A DNA stretch of 57,448 bases from an uncultured Gammaproteobacteria bacterium (GTDB lineage: Bacteria; Pseudomonadota; Gammaproteobacteria; Steroidobacterales; GCA-2729495): the NCBI GenBank assembly GCA_937921935.1, contig CAKZWQ010000065.1, forward strand, positions 1 to 57,448. The letters run 5' to 3'. The notes under the pieces are model-generated. The model ran no database searches. It saw nothing but the letters and a program-made list of their open reading frames with translations, and had not been told where the DNA came from. How positions within the stretch are numbered: position 1 is the first letter of the stretch; each line of letters opens with the position of its first letter. Shown here in pieces: positions 8,642-17,009 of this stretch. A program made the position numbers and the translations under genes.

Positions 8642-9372
8642 GTCGAGAAACTGCGGCTGGTATTATCGATCGTCGCTGTGATCTCGATAAGATCGCCCGC
8701 TGCAAAGTTTATATCGGAGCCACCGGACAACTGTGTAATTGATAATGTTCCAGTGGATGTCAGACTGTCAAAGACATTATCGATCAAAGAGGTATCGTCG
8801 AAAACAAAAACGAAGTCTCCGGTGTTCTTATTAAGGAACTGGAGTTCGACGTATGGGAAGGCAGCCGGTTCAAGCCCTGCAGGGGCTCCCAGTTCCGTAT
8901 TCAAGCCGTTAATTTCAGCTGCCAGTGAGTAGTCGACGCTGAAAGTGTATGTTCCAGCGTCTGGGGCCGTAAATATGCCAAATCGCGACACGTATGCGCT
9001 CGCTTCACTACTGAGTTGCGTTGTAACGTCAGCTGAAATCAGTGTTGATGACACTGATGTATTGGCAGCTGCTAATAGCCCGCCATCATTCGTGGTTTGT
9101 GACGTGGCCCAATTAGGGTTCGGGATAATGTCGTGAAACGTTTCGATTTCAATTGTGTCATCGACTTCCCAATAGGTTGAGTCAATGATGTCTTCCTGAT
9201 CCGACCAAGCCAAACTATTGGTCACGTCAAGACTATTTGCCGTTACAGAAAACGTATCCCAATAAATGGTTGTTTTCGCAATTGATGCGGCATGGGCGAA
9301 ACCACCCGAGACGATCGCGACCGTCGCAAGACAAAGCCTTAACAATGTTTTTCCCCTTAAGATGCGCTGCAT
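8548..9372 (-). CDS. PEP-CTERM-type sorted extracellular protein
   Basis: A 274-residue exported protein of unknown role. Residues 1-28 form a signal peptide (basic start, hydrophobic LCLATVAIVSGG, cleavage after AHA). The middle is rich in Thr, Ser, Asp and beta-strand pattern, without cysteine and without a recognisable enzyme motif. The C-terminus reads VPLPPAIWMLASALGLL followed by FFRR and five more residues: a proline-rich tripeptide-like box, a membrane helix and a basic tail. This is the VPLP variant of the PEP-CTERM signal recognised by exosortases, which process proteins for surface display or exopolysaccharide association. The tail lies wholly within the antisense overlap with the GGDEF-EAL gene. 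No exosortase is in this window. Confidence 0.8.
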   Translation of the reverse strand: MQRILRGKTLLRLCLATVAIVSGGFAHAASIAKTTIYWDTFSVTANSLDVTNSLAWSDQEDIIDSTYWEVDDTIEIETFHDIIPNPNWATSQTTNDGGLLAAANTSVSSTLISADVTTQLSSEASAYVSRFGIFTAPDAGTYTFSVDYSLAAEINGLNTELGAPAGLEPAAFPYVELQFLNKNTGDFVFVFDDTSLIDNVFDSLTSTGTLSITQLSGGSDINFAAGDLIEITATIDNTSRSFSTQSALVPLPPAIWMLASALGLLSFFRRAVIS

Positions 9373-9592
9373 TTATACGCAGTGCGGTTTTTATCTTCCC
9401 TGATGGGAATTTGAGGACAAGAGGCTTCGCAGTCAAATTCCGCGTTTTGGATAGATTGACGTGGTTTGAAAATCATGGGGATATGCACAGAAGCTAGACT
9501 TAGGCTAAGCCAGCGGAACTTATTGTGCGCACGGTAGCCGATAGAAACTTTGTTTCCAGTTATCTGTCACAGGTGAATCCCACTGGAACAGT

Positions 9593-9610
9593 TCGGAAAG
9601 AAATTTCCGA
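9593..9610. other. Stem-loop with GAAA loop
   Basis: TCGGAAA and TTTCCGA pair perfectly around a four-base GAAA loop, and flanking ACTGG (9583-9587) and CCAGT pair as an outer stem. It may be part of a structured leader or processed RNA; there is no T tract, so it is not an obvious terminator. Confidence 0.3.
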
Positions 9611-9754
9611 GGTTGCCAGTAGAAACTATATTGGTCCCGAATCCAGCGTCTTCAGGCGGCGTCAATGAGCCACCAGGCGCAGCAGCCTGAAAATGCAGAG
9701 GCCAACGGTTAGCCTCGCGAAGGCATGCTTTGCTCGGCGGATTGTCCGTGTCTA

Positions 9755-9788
9755 TCATTCTGCCGCGGCCTCGCGCGCGTCAGAATGA
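9755..9788 (-). terminator. Possible stem-loop downstream of glpT
   Basis: TCATTCTG and CAGAATGA form an eight-base perfect stem around a G+C-rich loop that can pair further (CGCG). It lies 15 bases past the glpT stop on the leftward strand, where a terminator is expected, but no U-tract follows. Confidence 0.35.
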
Positions 9789-9802
9789 CGGCGTCACTAA
9801 AC

Positions 9803-11179
9803 CTATTGGTGTGGCTTCTCCGCCTTCAAGGTCAGCGCCATCAAGGCTATGGAAATCACACAAGCTGCGACGATGAGCCCGAAAGCAGCATCCCAGCCCA
9901 ACGCATCAACAACCAGGCCGATAATGACACTGGCCCCAACCGCGCCACCGACATAGCCAAATAAACCGGTAAAGCCCGCAGCCGTGCCGGCCGCTTTTTT
10001 GGGTGCAAGATCGAGGGCGTGCACGCCGATCAGCATGACCGGGCCGTAGATAAAGAACCCGATGCCGATGAGCATCGCGATATCCACCGCTGGTCGGCCC
10101 GGTGGATTGAGCCAATAAATCAGCACACAAACCAGCGTCAGCGCCATGTACAGAATAAATACCGGCGCTCTGCGCCCGCTAAAGAGTCGATCCGACATCC
10201 ATCCGCAAATGAGCGTACCGGGGATGCCGGCGAATTCATACACGGCGTAAGCCCAGCCCTGCTCTTCAAAGGAAAAGCTCTTGACCTCGCCAAGGTATGT
10301 CGGTGCCCAGTCCAGCACGCCATAACGCACAAAGTAGACGAATGCATTGGCTACAGCGATTGTCCACAGCAACTTGTTGCTAAGCACGTATTCCAGAAAG
10401 ATCTCCTTGGCGGAGAACTCCTTTTCATGGCTATCTGAGTACTCGAAGGCTTTTGGGTAGTCGTTCCGATACGCCTCGATAGTAGGCAGGCCCTGTGACT
10501 GGGGCGTGTCGCGCACCATGAGGAATATGAACCCGGCGACGGCCAGCGCGAGCAGGCCGTTAAAATAGAGTATTGAGTGCCAGTCGGCGAAAATCGCCAT
10601 GCCGAGAATGGCGATCGGGCCGACCATGCCGCCGCCGACATTGTGCCCGACATTCCAGATAGCCATCTTGGTGCCACGCTCACTGGGCGAGAACCAGTGA
10701 ACCATCACACGACCGCTCGGGGGCCAGCCCATGCCCTGAAACCAGCCGTTCATGAGCAAGATCACGAACATGATAGTTACCGAACTGGTGGCGACCGGCA
10801 ACGTGCCCATTGCGATCATCGTGAGTGCGGAACACAACAGCCCAAGGGTCATGAAAACCCTCGCGTTACTGCGGTCAGACGCATTGCCCATGATGAATTT
10901 TGACAGGCCGTAGGCAATTGACACGCCAGACAGTGCGAAGCCGAGATCGGCTTTCGAGTACCCCGCCTCAATCAGGAAAGGCATTGCCAGGGAGAAGTTC
11001 TTGCGGACAAGGTAATAGCCGGCATAGCCGACGAAAATACCAATGAAAACCTGCAGTCTCAGCCGTCGATACGCGTCATCATGATCGCCTTCGTGCAGTG
11101 TCTCGCGGTGGGCCGCAGGTTTGAGGAAACCGATCACCTTATTGGCGCTATGTTCCGGATTCGATTTCACGAAGTCCAT
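9803..11179 (-). CDS. glpT: Glycerol-3-phosphate transporter GlpT (OPA family, MFS)
   Basis: A 458-residue inner-membrane antiporter of the organophosphate:phosphate family. Around residue 45 it carries YRRLRLQVF, then [17 protein letters not shown] with the conserved substrate-site arginine, and [18 protein letters not shown], all very close to GlpT. The later segments ([16 protein letters not shown]) also match. It would exchange glycerol-3-phosphate for phosphate. The ATG at 11179 is preferred over a TTG two codons earlier; alignment to known GlpT N-termini would also allow a GTG at 11137. Unusually, a hairpin repeat ends only 12 bases upstream of the ATG, leaving no good ribosome site. 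No glp catabolic gene is adjacent, so it may serve phospholipid scavenging on its own. Confidence 0.9.
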   Translation of the reverse strand: MDFVKSNPEHSANKVIGFLKPAAHRETLHEGDHDDAYRRLRLQVFIGIFVGYAGYYLVRKNFSLAMPFLIEAGYSKADLGFALSGVSIAYGLSKFIMGNASDRSNARVFMTLGLLCSALTMIAMGTLPVATSSVTIMFVILLMNGWFQGMGWPPSGRVMVHWFSPSERGTKMAIWNVGHNVGGGMVGPIAILGMAIFADWHSILYFNGLLALAVAGFIFLMVRDTPQSQGLPTIEAYRNDYPKAFEYSDSHEKEFSAKEIFLEYVLSNKLLWTIAVANAFVYFVRYGVLDWAPTYLGEVKSFSFEEQGWAYAVYEFAGIPGTLICGWMSDRLFSGRRAPVFILYMALTLVCVLIYWLNPPGRPAVDIAMLIGIGFFIYGPVMLIGVHALDLAPKKAAGTAAGFTGLFGYVGGAVGASVIIGLVVDALGWDAAFGLIVAACVISIALMALTLKAEKPHQ

Positions 11180-11190
11180 GCCCAAGCGAT

Positions 11191-11245
11191 TAAGGGGTCG
11201 AACCGATTTTTCGGCATTTTGCTGGGATTAATGCGGTTCACCCCT
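11191..11245. repeat. REP-like inverted repeat, copy A
   Basis: The left arm AGGGGTCGAACC (11193-11204) and right arm GGTTCACCCCT (11234-11244) pair with one unpaired base. The 55-base unit is nearly the same as copy B at 13386-13441, in the same orientation, including the inner GGATTAATGCGG. It lies directly upstream of glpT and downstream of the MFS gene. Confidence 0.75.
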
Positions 11246-11295
11246 CTTTTTTCCTGTTCATGCGGGAAGTTTTCGGGAGTTTGCGAATGCGCCAT

Positions 11296-12615
11296 TCAGC
11301 CTAAGTCGGTTTTTGAGTCGCGGCCTCGATCATTGTTTGGCGTAGTTTCCCGCGCCAGTTCCGCGGCGACCTGGTTCATCTCCAGGCTGCTTTCAGGCTG
11401 CAGCGGCGATATGGGTGTCTGTTGCTGAGGACTCTCGACAACGATTCTCTTTACGGTACTTACAAGCACTATAAGACCGGACATCATCAGCAGACCAACC
11501 CAAAGCGCGTAGCCGGCCAGTATCGTGTCGAGCAGTATCACCGTATAAGGGCCCACAATTGCGCCAATGGTGTGGATGGCCAGGATCGTCGTTGAGACTT
11601 CAAGCTTTGAACGGCCTTCCGCGCGGTCGAAGGCCAGTGCCGACGTCACCGAATACAGCGGATAAAGCGTGCCCCCCACCAGCACGCAGCACGCGAAGGT
11701 AAAAATCTGAAAGGGCAGGCCCAGATCGCCGGATACAGCTCGGCCTTCGCCCGCATTCGTCAGGGAAATAAACAGCAAAATTCCAACTACGATCAGGCAT
11801 AGGCTGGCGCAAAGGCCAGCCAGCACCGTGTGGCGGTCCAGCCGGTCAGACACCCTGCCGACCGGCCACTGAAAAACGAGTCGGCCCAGGAACACTGACG
11901 CGAGGACCATGGCAACAACATCGGACGGGACGCCGTTACTGGCGAAGTAGAAGGGGACCAGTGACACGACACTGGCGATCATAAAGCCTGAGGCGAAAGC
12001 GCTGACACTGACAGCTGCGGATACCGGCGCGAAGGAACCGAATGTACGGCTCTTAATCGGGACAATCTTCGGCGCGCTTGCAGAGGTCATCGCCACCATC
12101 ACGACCGATAGGTTCATCGTGATGGCAAATACGAGTACAAAATCTTCACCTGCATCAAGCAACAGAAATACCATCTGGCTCGCCAGCAAGGCCAGGCCAT
12201 AGACGATCGACTGAATAGCTATAACACTGCCGCGTTGCTCGTTAGTCGTTGTTTCGTTGATCCATGCATCGCAGGCTGCGATAACGGCCGCCATCGATGC
12301 ACCCATCAGGAACCTGAGCAGTGCCCAGGCTGCACTGCTGTTGGTCATGTCGATACCAACAATGGATATGGTCAGAATGGCAGCGCCGGCGGCGAATCCA
12401 CGAATGAGCCCCACGCGTGCCACCTGCTGCGGTGACAGGAAGCAGCCAGCGAGAAAGCCTGCCGAATAGCACGCGGCTATAAGCGCCACCTCGGATTGCT
12501 CGCCGCCTCGTTGGGCAATGACGATCCCGATCATGGTCGTAATCGCGGCGTTGGAAGCCTTGACGAAGAACGCCGCGCCTAGCAGTGAGGTAATATTACT
12601 GACCGGAGGGCGCAT
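11296..12615 (-). CDS. MFS transporter (YcaD-like)
   Basis: A 439-residue protein with about twelve membrane helices and a hydrophilic tail of some 45 residues (ESPQQQTP... to the end). The central loop GRVSDRLDRHTV matches the MFS loop motif, and the N-terminal half (AACYSAGFLAGC, LLRFLMGASMAA, CDAWINE) resembles YcaD-type permeases. It is not closely similar to the other three MFS proteins here apart from the general fold. It follows the MarC-family gene by only seven bases, so the two are co-transcribed. The pair is bracketed by the two hairpin repeats. Substrate unknown. Confidence 0.88.
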   Translation of the reverse strand: MRPPVSNITSLLGAAFFVKASNAAITTMIGIVIAQRGGEQSEVALIAACYSAGFLAGCFLSPQQVARVGLIRGFAAGAAILTISIVGIDMTNSSAAWALLRFLMGASMAAVIAACDAWINETTTNEQRGSVIAIQSIVYGLALLASQMVFLLLDAGEDFVLVFAITMNLSVVMVAMTSASAPKIVPIKSRTFGSFAPVSAAVSVSAFASGFMIASVVSLVPFYFASNGVPSDVVAMVLASVFLGRLVFQWPVGRVSDRLDRHTVLAGLCASLCLIVVGILLFISLTNAGEGRAVSGDLGLPFQIFTFACCVLVGGTLYPLYSVTSALAFDRAEGRSKLEVSTTILAIHTIGAIVGPYTVILLDTILAGYALWVGLLMMSGLIVLVSTVKRIVVESPQQQTPISPLQPESSLEMNQVAAELARETTPNNDRGRDSKTDLG

Positions 12616-12622
12616 CTCCGGA

Positions 12623-13231
12623 TCAGAGACCGAAGTATTCCGTGATGCCGTCCAGGGTACTTGCCGTCGCCACGGAGGCGAGGATTAGGCCCATCACCCG
12701 GCTGACAATGCTTGCCCCGCTGTCACCAATAAGCCGGTGAACCCGGCTGGCTATGCGCATTAGAACGAATACGACGAGCAATACCGCGAGCATTGTCAGT
12801 GCCGTTTGTACTTGCTCCAAGATGTTGTAGCGGTCGTTCTCGGTCAATAAGACAGCCGCCAGCATCGCTCCCGGCCCAGCAATGGATGGAACCGCCAGCG
12901 GGAATATGGCGACCTCTCGTGCCTTCGCAGCCAGCTTGATCTCTTCCTCCGGCTTGCTTTCGCCAAAAATCATCGTCAATGCAAACAGGAACAGGACGAT
13001 GCCGCCAGCGATTTGGAACGCCGCGAGCGGGATATTCATGGCCGAGAGAATGAGTTCCCCGATAATGATGAACGAAATCAGGACACCGGCTGACGTTAGT
13101 ATCGCCTTTTTTACAACGACTTTTCGGGCGTCTTCATCCAGTTTGCTGGTTACGGCGATATATACAGGGACGGTGCCTATAGGATCAATCACCGCGAAGA
13201 AAAAAATAAAGGTGGAGGCAAAATCAATCAT
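12623..13231 (-). CDS. MarC family integral membrane protein
   Basis: A 202-residue protein with about six membrane segments. It begins FASTFIFFFAVIDPIGTVPVYI, the characteristic MarC/YhgN N-terminus, and has VPSIAGPGAMLA in the middle and RVMGLILASVATASTLDGI at the end, both conserved in that family. The molecular role is not established; the earlier link to multiple antibiotic resistance in E. coli was not upheld. It is the first gene of a two-gene unit with the MFS transporter. The upstream 300 bases contain hairpin copy B, so its promoter may lie within or next to the repeat. Confidence 0.88.
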   Translation of the reverse strand: MIDFASTFIFFFAVIDPIGTVPVYIAVTSKLDEDARKVVVKKAILTSAGVLISFIIIGELILSAMNIPLAAFQIAGGIVLFLFALTMIFGESKPEEEIKLAAKAREVAIFPLAVPSIAGPGAMLAAVLLTENDRYNILEQVQTALTMLAVLLVVFVLMRIASRVHRLIGDSGASIVSRVMGLILASVATASTLDGITEYFGL

Positions 13232-13385
13232 TGCTGCAATCGTACCAAGATTAATCAGGACTGGATACGGATGCGGCGGCCTTCAGAAAACAGGAAATCC
13301 GGCGCACAAACGGGAGTAACGGAGACCGGCAGTTCGGTCCTGGATAGCTCGTCACTTCAATTACTGCTCCATGCAGAACCGCGAC

Positions 13386-13441
13386 TAAGGGGTCGAACCG
13401 GATTTTTGCGTTTTGCTTGGATTAATGCGGTTCGACCCCTT
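13386..13441. repeat. REP-like inverted repeat, copy B
   Basis: AAGGGGTCGAACCG (13387-13400) and CGGTTCGACCCCTT (13428-13441) are perfect 14-base complements around a 27-base spacer. It is the best-preserved copy of a family also seen at 11191-11245 and, in a degraded form, at 49071-49121. Confidence 0.8.
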
Positions 13442-13500
13442 TTAAAGTCCAGTTCCTGGGATCAGGATCGCTGCGGCTTTTTCCAATAGCCAGAAAAACG

Positions 13501-13526
13501 GAAGGCCCGAAAAAATCCGGGCCTTC
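13501..13526 (-). terminator. Rho-independent terminator of the Rieske oxygenase gene
   Basis: GAAGGCCCG and CGGGCCTTC form a nine-base perfect stem. On the leftward strand the stem is followed by CGTTTTTCT. It lies 42 bases past the stop of the Rieske gene. Confidence 0.75.
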
Positions 13527-13567
13527 GCGCTGCGCCAGTCTGACGCATATCAGGGCTTGATGACCTG

Positions 13568-14791
13568 TCAGGCTGCCTGGTCCGAGGCCAGTCGCGCCTT
13601 GCGGGCGGCACGACCGTCAAGCAACGGAACCGGTTCCAGCACCCAGTTGCCGGAGGTCCGGCGTCCCGGTGATGGGATGGCGAAGGCCGTGGCCTTGCCG
13701 TCGCGGCCCTTGAACTCTTCCCAGTCGATGCGCCAGCCATTGTCGTCGAACTTGGCCAGCCACTCGCGGTAGGCCGCGATGGGTGAGTCCGCCGGCACCA
13801 GCACTTCCTTGGTATTGGAAATCGGCGTCATCCGCGGGTAGAGCTCGCCCAGGATAGCGATGTCCTGACCCGCTATTACTTTATTGCGGGCATGGATCGG
13901 GCCATCCTTGGCCGGGTCTAGCAGGAAGTTGCGCATGTTCAGGAAAAAAATGCGCGTCTTGTCGATATCAACCGGCTGCTCGAAGAAATACTGCCGGAAC
14001 ATCTTGTCTTCTGCGATATTGATGTAGGTCGGCATTGTATTGGGCCCGTAGGTTCCGCCGCCTGCCTTGACCGTGCTGCGCTCGGTCTTGACATCGCCCC
14101 AGGGTGTCTTCCCGCCGGAGCCGGCTGCCGTGGCATGCTTGTTATCCGGCAGCGGGGGCGCATCGAAGGGATGCCAGAACCAGAAGCCCCAGCCATTCCG
14201 ATTGTCTTCGATATCAATCTTGTTGACCTTGTAGGTGTCCCGGTTCATGCCGGCAAAGCCGTGTGTCGGGTGCACAAACTCGTTGTGGGCCGGATCCAGA
14301 CCGTTCTCGATGGACCGCTCGTAGTAGTAGTCCACTTCCAGGATCAGCACCGAGTTGGCACGCCAGCCTTCCTGGCCATACTCTTCGACTTCCAGCAAAG
14401 GCGGTCGCTCTTCCTCGGGCAGGTCACCCAGAAAGGCAAACACAATCCCATACTTCTCCTGGACCGGATAGGCATCGACCTTGGCGCGCGCCGGCGTTTT
14501 GGTGCCGTAGCCAATTGACGGAATGTTGGTGCATTCGCCCTGACCGTTGTATTCCCACCCGTGGTAGGGGCAGACAACGCAGCCGTTAACGATGCGCGGC
14601 ATATTCTCCGGGCCGGACCAGGCACCGCCCAGCGATCCACCGCGGTGTACGCAGGTATCGCTCAGGCACTGGGCCTTACCTTCTTCATCACGAAAGACCA
14701 CGAAGTTCAGACCCAGGCATTGCACCTTTTCAGGTTTGTCGGGCCCAAGGTCTTCACTACGAACCATCGGGTACCAGAAATTGATATACAT
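13568..14791 (-). CDS. Rieske non-haem iron oxygenase, alpha subunit
   Basis: A 407-residue aromatic-ring-hydroxylating-type oxygenase. The Rieske [2Fe-2S] ligands are Cys47-x-His49 (CVHRGG) and Cys74-x2-His77 (CPYHGW). The catalytic iron site is DPAHNEFVHPTH, giving His169 and His174, with the bridging Asp166 before them. It would insert oxygen into a ring or a hydrophobic substrate in the cytoplasm and needs a reductase, which is not encoded nearby. The start has GGTGAG upstream. It stands alone, with a terminator behind it and 509 bases without a gene in front. It is a paralogue of the 376-residue enzyme at 27708-28838: both begin MYxNFWYPM and share LSDTCVHRGGSL. It is about 30 residues longer, partly from an insertion between the two Rieske boxes. 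Confidence 0.93.
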   Translation of the reverse strand: MYINFWYPMVRSEDLGPDKPEKVQCLGLNFVVFRDEEGKAQCLSDTCVHRGGSLGGAWSGPENMPRIVNGCVVCPYHGWEYNGQGECTNIPSIGYGTKTPARAKVDAYPVQEKYGIVFAFLGDLPEEERPPLLEVEEYGQEGWRANSVLILEVDYYYERSIENGLDPAHNEFVHPTHGFAGMNRDTYKVNKIDIEDNRNGWGFWFWHPFDAPPLPDNKHATAAGSGGKTPWGDVKTERSTVKAGGGTYGPNTMPTYINIAEDKMFRQYFFEQPVDIDKTRIFFLNMRNFLLDPAKDGPIHARNKVIAGQDIAILGELYPRMTPISNTKEVLVPADSPIAAYREWLAKFDDNGWRIDWEEFKGRDGKATAFAIPSPGRRTSGNWVLEPVPLLDGRAARKARLASDQAA

Positions 14792-15300
14792 GACTCACCG
14801 CCCTTAGATTTTTCCATCTATGTACAGATATCGCGGGAATACGCGCAATAAGGGTATGCACTTATGCTGCCCGGGGAGCGGCTTGCGGAGCGGCTCAAGG
14901 GCAATAAAACAGGGGATTAGGGTTCTCGAGATGCTTGGCAGGTTGGGCTGTCAGCGCGACACGAGGAGCACCGCGCCATGGCTGGAAATCGCCGCTTTGT
15001 GGCGCCGTGGCTGGCAAGAAGCACCCGGTGACCATGAACAGCTTGCTTTCTCCCGACGCTGAAATTCTCCTGTAGCAAGCGGTTTCCGTGAACTGGAAGA
15101 AAAATAAATACCAATTTTTCGAACTGGGCGTATGCGGGCGTAAATTTGTGTATTTAGAGCGCTGGGAAGCCACGATACAGCTGGGTGACGCCGACTTAAG
15201 TTCCGCAGCCGCCGAGATTGTGTCCTTTCAAAGCGTGCCAGTTTCTCGGCATGAACGCCTGACCCTCGGAGCAGAGCCGCAAATGGCTTAAGCTTGGACC
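14792..15300. other. Intergenic region between divergent Rieske and kinase genes
   Basis: I see no supported gene. A short frame starting with GTG at 15088 (67 codons) has no family features. Promoters for both flanking genes must be here; I could not pick boxes. The part from 15090 to 15160 is A+T-richer. Confidence 0.4.
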
Positions 15301-16893
15301 GTGAATACCAGTGCAGAAATAGGCGGCGATTACCAGGCCTCGCAACGACTCATTCGCAGCCTGCAACGCAAGGATGCATTTCCGCATGCCGTGCAGGACA
15401 TCCAGGTGCTGGAGACTCATATCTCCTGGATTGTTCTCACCGGCAAGTATGCCTACAAGATCAAGAAGCCCCTGGACCTGGGGTTCCTTAATTTCTCGAC
15501 GATCGAACTCAGGAAGCACTTTTGCGAAGAAGAGTTGCGATTGAACCGGCGTTTCTCGCCGGATCTGTATATTGATGTCGTGCCCATCGGCGGCACGCCG
15601 CAGCAGAGGCAGGTTGGCGAGGAGCCGGCCATGGACTGGGCGGTTCGCATGCACCAGTTTCCACCGGAGGCCGGCCTTGACGCGGAACTTGCGCAGAGGC
15701 GGGCGAGCGTAGCCGACCTCCGCCAGCTTGCAGAAGTGCTGGCCGGGGTGCATCGGGCTGCACCGGTGATCAGCGATGAGCGGTTCGGCAGTCTGGACAG
15801 CATTCGGGTGCCGGCAATGGATAATTTTGACAGCCTCAGGTCAGACTGTGACTCACCGCTGCTTCAGGCCCAGCTGGTATCCCTGTGCGAGTGGACTGAG
15901 CTTAGATGTCGGCAGCTGGCGCCTATCTTCGCCGAGCGGGCGCGGGGTGGCTTCATTCGTGAGTGCCATGGCGACCTGCACGCCGGGAACATCGTCCGTC
16001 TGGAGGCGGGACTGGTGCCCTTCGATTGCATCGAGTTCAGTGCAGACCTGCGCTGTATTGATGTGATGAGTGACGTGGCGTTTCTGTGCATGGATCTGAT
16101 CTATCGGCAGCGCCCTGATCTTGCTGTCGCCTTCCTCAACCGTTACCTGGAGTGCAGTGGCGACTACGCTGGCCTCGCGGTCTTGCCGTTCTATCTCGTG
16201 TATCGCGCGGTGGTACGCGCAAAGATTGCCGCCGTGCGCTACCAGCAGCATGGTTCCCCGGCGGACAGCGCCAGTACGGCTGATCACCTGGCATTGGCGG
16301 CACGGCTCTCTGACCCCGGGAACCGTCCGCTGCTGGTGATCTGCCATGGCTTGTCAGGCTCGGGCAAGACCTGGCTTAGCGAACAGTTGATCCCGGCTAT
16401 ACCCGCCATCCGTTTGCGCTCCGACATCATTCGGAAGCAGATGGCAGGGCTCGACGAAGCATCGCGCAGCGAATCCGGCATCGGTGAGGGACTCTATACG
16501 GCGGACAGAACAACACACACTTATGCGCGACTCGCCAAGCTTGCCAAGCTGGCCCTGGCCGCGGGGTTGAACGTAATTGTCGATGCTACCTGCCTGAGAC
16601 GCGCAGACCGGGATACTTTCCTGGCGGTGGCGGGTGCAATGAACTCAGGCGCGGTGATCCTCGATTGCCAGGCTCCAGTCGAAGAATTGGAACGTCGCAT
16701 ACAACGCAGATATCGGGAAGGCACGGACGCATCCGAAGCAGATCTGGCGGTGCTGGCATACCAGCTGGCTAATGTAGAGCCCCTCAATGCCGAGGAGTTA
16801 GCCCGCTGCATCCCGGTCGATACCGCCGAAAATCCAATCCCAGCCGCTATCACTCAAGAAATTCTTGAGCGCACAACATTGGGGCCGGGCTAA
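15301..16893 (+). CDS. Fused aminoglycoside-phosphotransferase-like / P-loop kinase protein
   Basis: A 530-residue two-domain protein. The N-terminal 340 residues have the protein-kinase-like APH fold: YKIKKPLDLGFL with the ATP-site lysines, then HGDLHAGN at 223-230 with the catalytic Asp and the Asn, then FDCIEF in the place of the DFG-like metal site. The C-terminal part is a separate P-loop kinase (GLSGSGKT at 350-357, LRSDIIRK, VDATCLRR), as in AAA or zeta-like nucleotide kinases. This fused architecture (COG2187 plus COG0645) is widespread; its substrate is not established and antibiotic resistance should not be assumed. The start is GTG at 15301; no strong ribosome site is visible. It is a single-gene unit. 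Confidence 0.88.
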   Translation: MNTSAEIGGDYQASQRLIRSLQRKDAFPHAVQDIQVLETHISWIVLTGKYAYKIKKPLDLGFLNFSTIELRKHFCEEELRLNRRFSPDLYIDVVPIGGTPQQRQVGEEPAMDWAVRMHQFPPEAGLDAELAQRRASVADLRQLAEVLAGVHRAAPVISDERFGSLDSIRVPAMDNFDSLRSDCDSPLLQAQLVSLCEWTELRCRQLAPIFAERARGGFIRECHGDLHAGNIVRLEAGLVPFDCIEFSADLRCIDVMSDVAFLCMDLIYRQRPDLAVAFLNRYLECSGDYAGLAVLPFYLVYRAVVRAKIAAVRYQQHGSPADSASTADHLALAARLSDPGNRPLLVICHGLSGSGKTWLSEQLIPAIPAIRLRSDIIRKQMAGLDEASRSESGIGEGLYTADRTTHTYARLAKLAKLALAAGLNVIVDATCLRRADRDTFLAVAGAMNSGAVILDCQAPVEELERRIQRRYREGTDASEADLAVLAYQLANVEPLNAEELARCIPVDTAENPIPAAITQEILERTTLGPG

Positions 16894-16932
16894 TTCCGGT
16901 TAACGGGCGCACAGTGTTTGGCCCCAGTTTTT
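16880..16932 (+). terminator. Possible terminator after the APH/kinase gene
   Basis: TGGGGCC (16880-16886) and GGCCCCA (16920-16926) pair and are followed by GTTTTT. The loop is long (33 bases) and the stem starts inside the last codons, so this is weak. Confidence 0.25.
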
Positions 16933-17009
16933 GGTCAGTAGTTGGTCGCAAAAACCGTCGGGGTTTGCTGTGCATAAATTCGGCCCAGCATGACCATGCT
17001 CTCCGCATG

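Larger units (their letters stand above)
9373..9802. other. Intergenic region between PEP-CTERM gene and glpT
   Basis: No coding region is supported. The stretch holds two stem-loops described separately (9593-9610 and 9755-9788). The promoter of the leftward PEP-CTERM gene should lie in roughly 9380-9480; boxes are not clear. Confidence 0.4.
13232..13567. other. Intergenic region between MarC and Rieske genes
   Basis: It contains hairpin repeat copy B and the terminator of the Rieske gene, both listed separately. I see no gene. Confidence 0.5.

Noticed and set aside
9593..9610. c-di-GMP riboswitch near the GGDEF-EAL gene
   Set aside because: The stem-loop with GAAA loop lacks the conserved GEMM core, and the position is upstream of the PEP-CTERM gene only.
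15301..16893. Antibiotic-resistance kinase
   Set aside because: The APH-like fold is shared by many kinases, and this fused form (APH plus P-loop kinase) is a common uncharacterised housekeeping-type protein.
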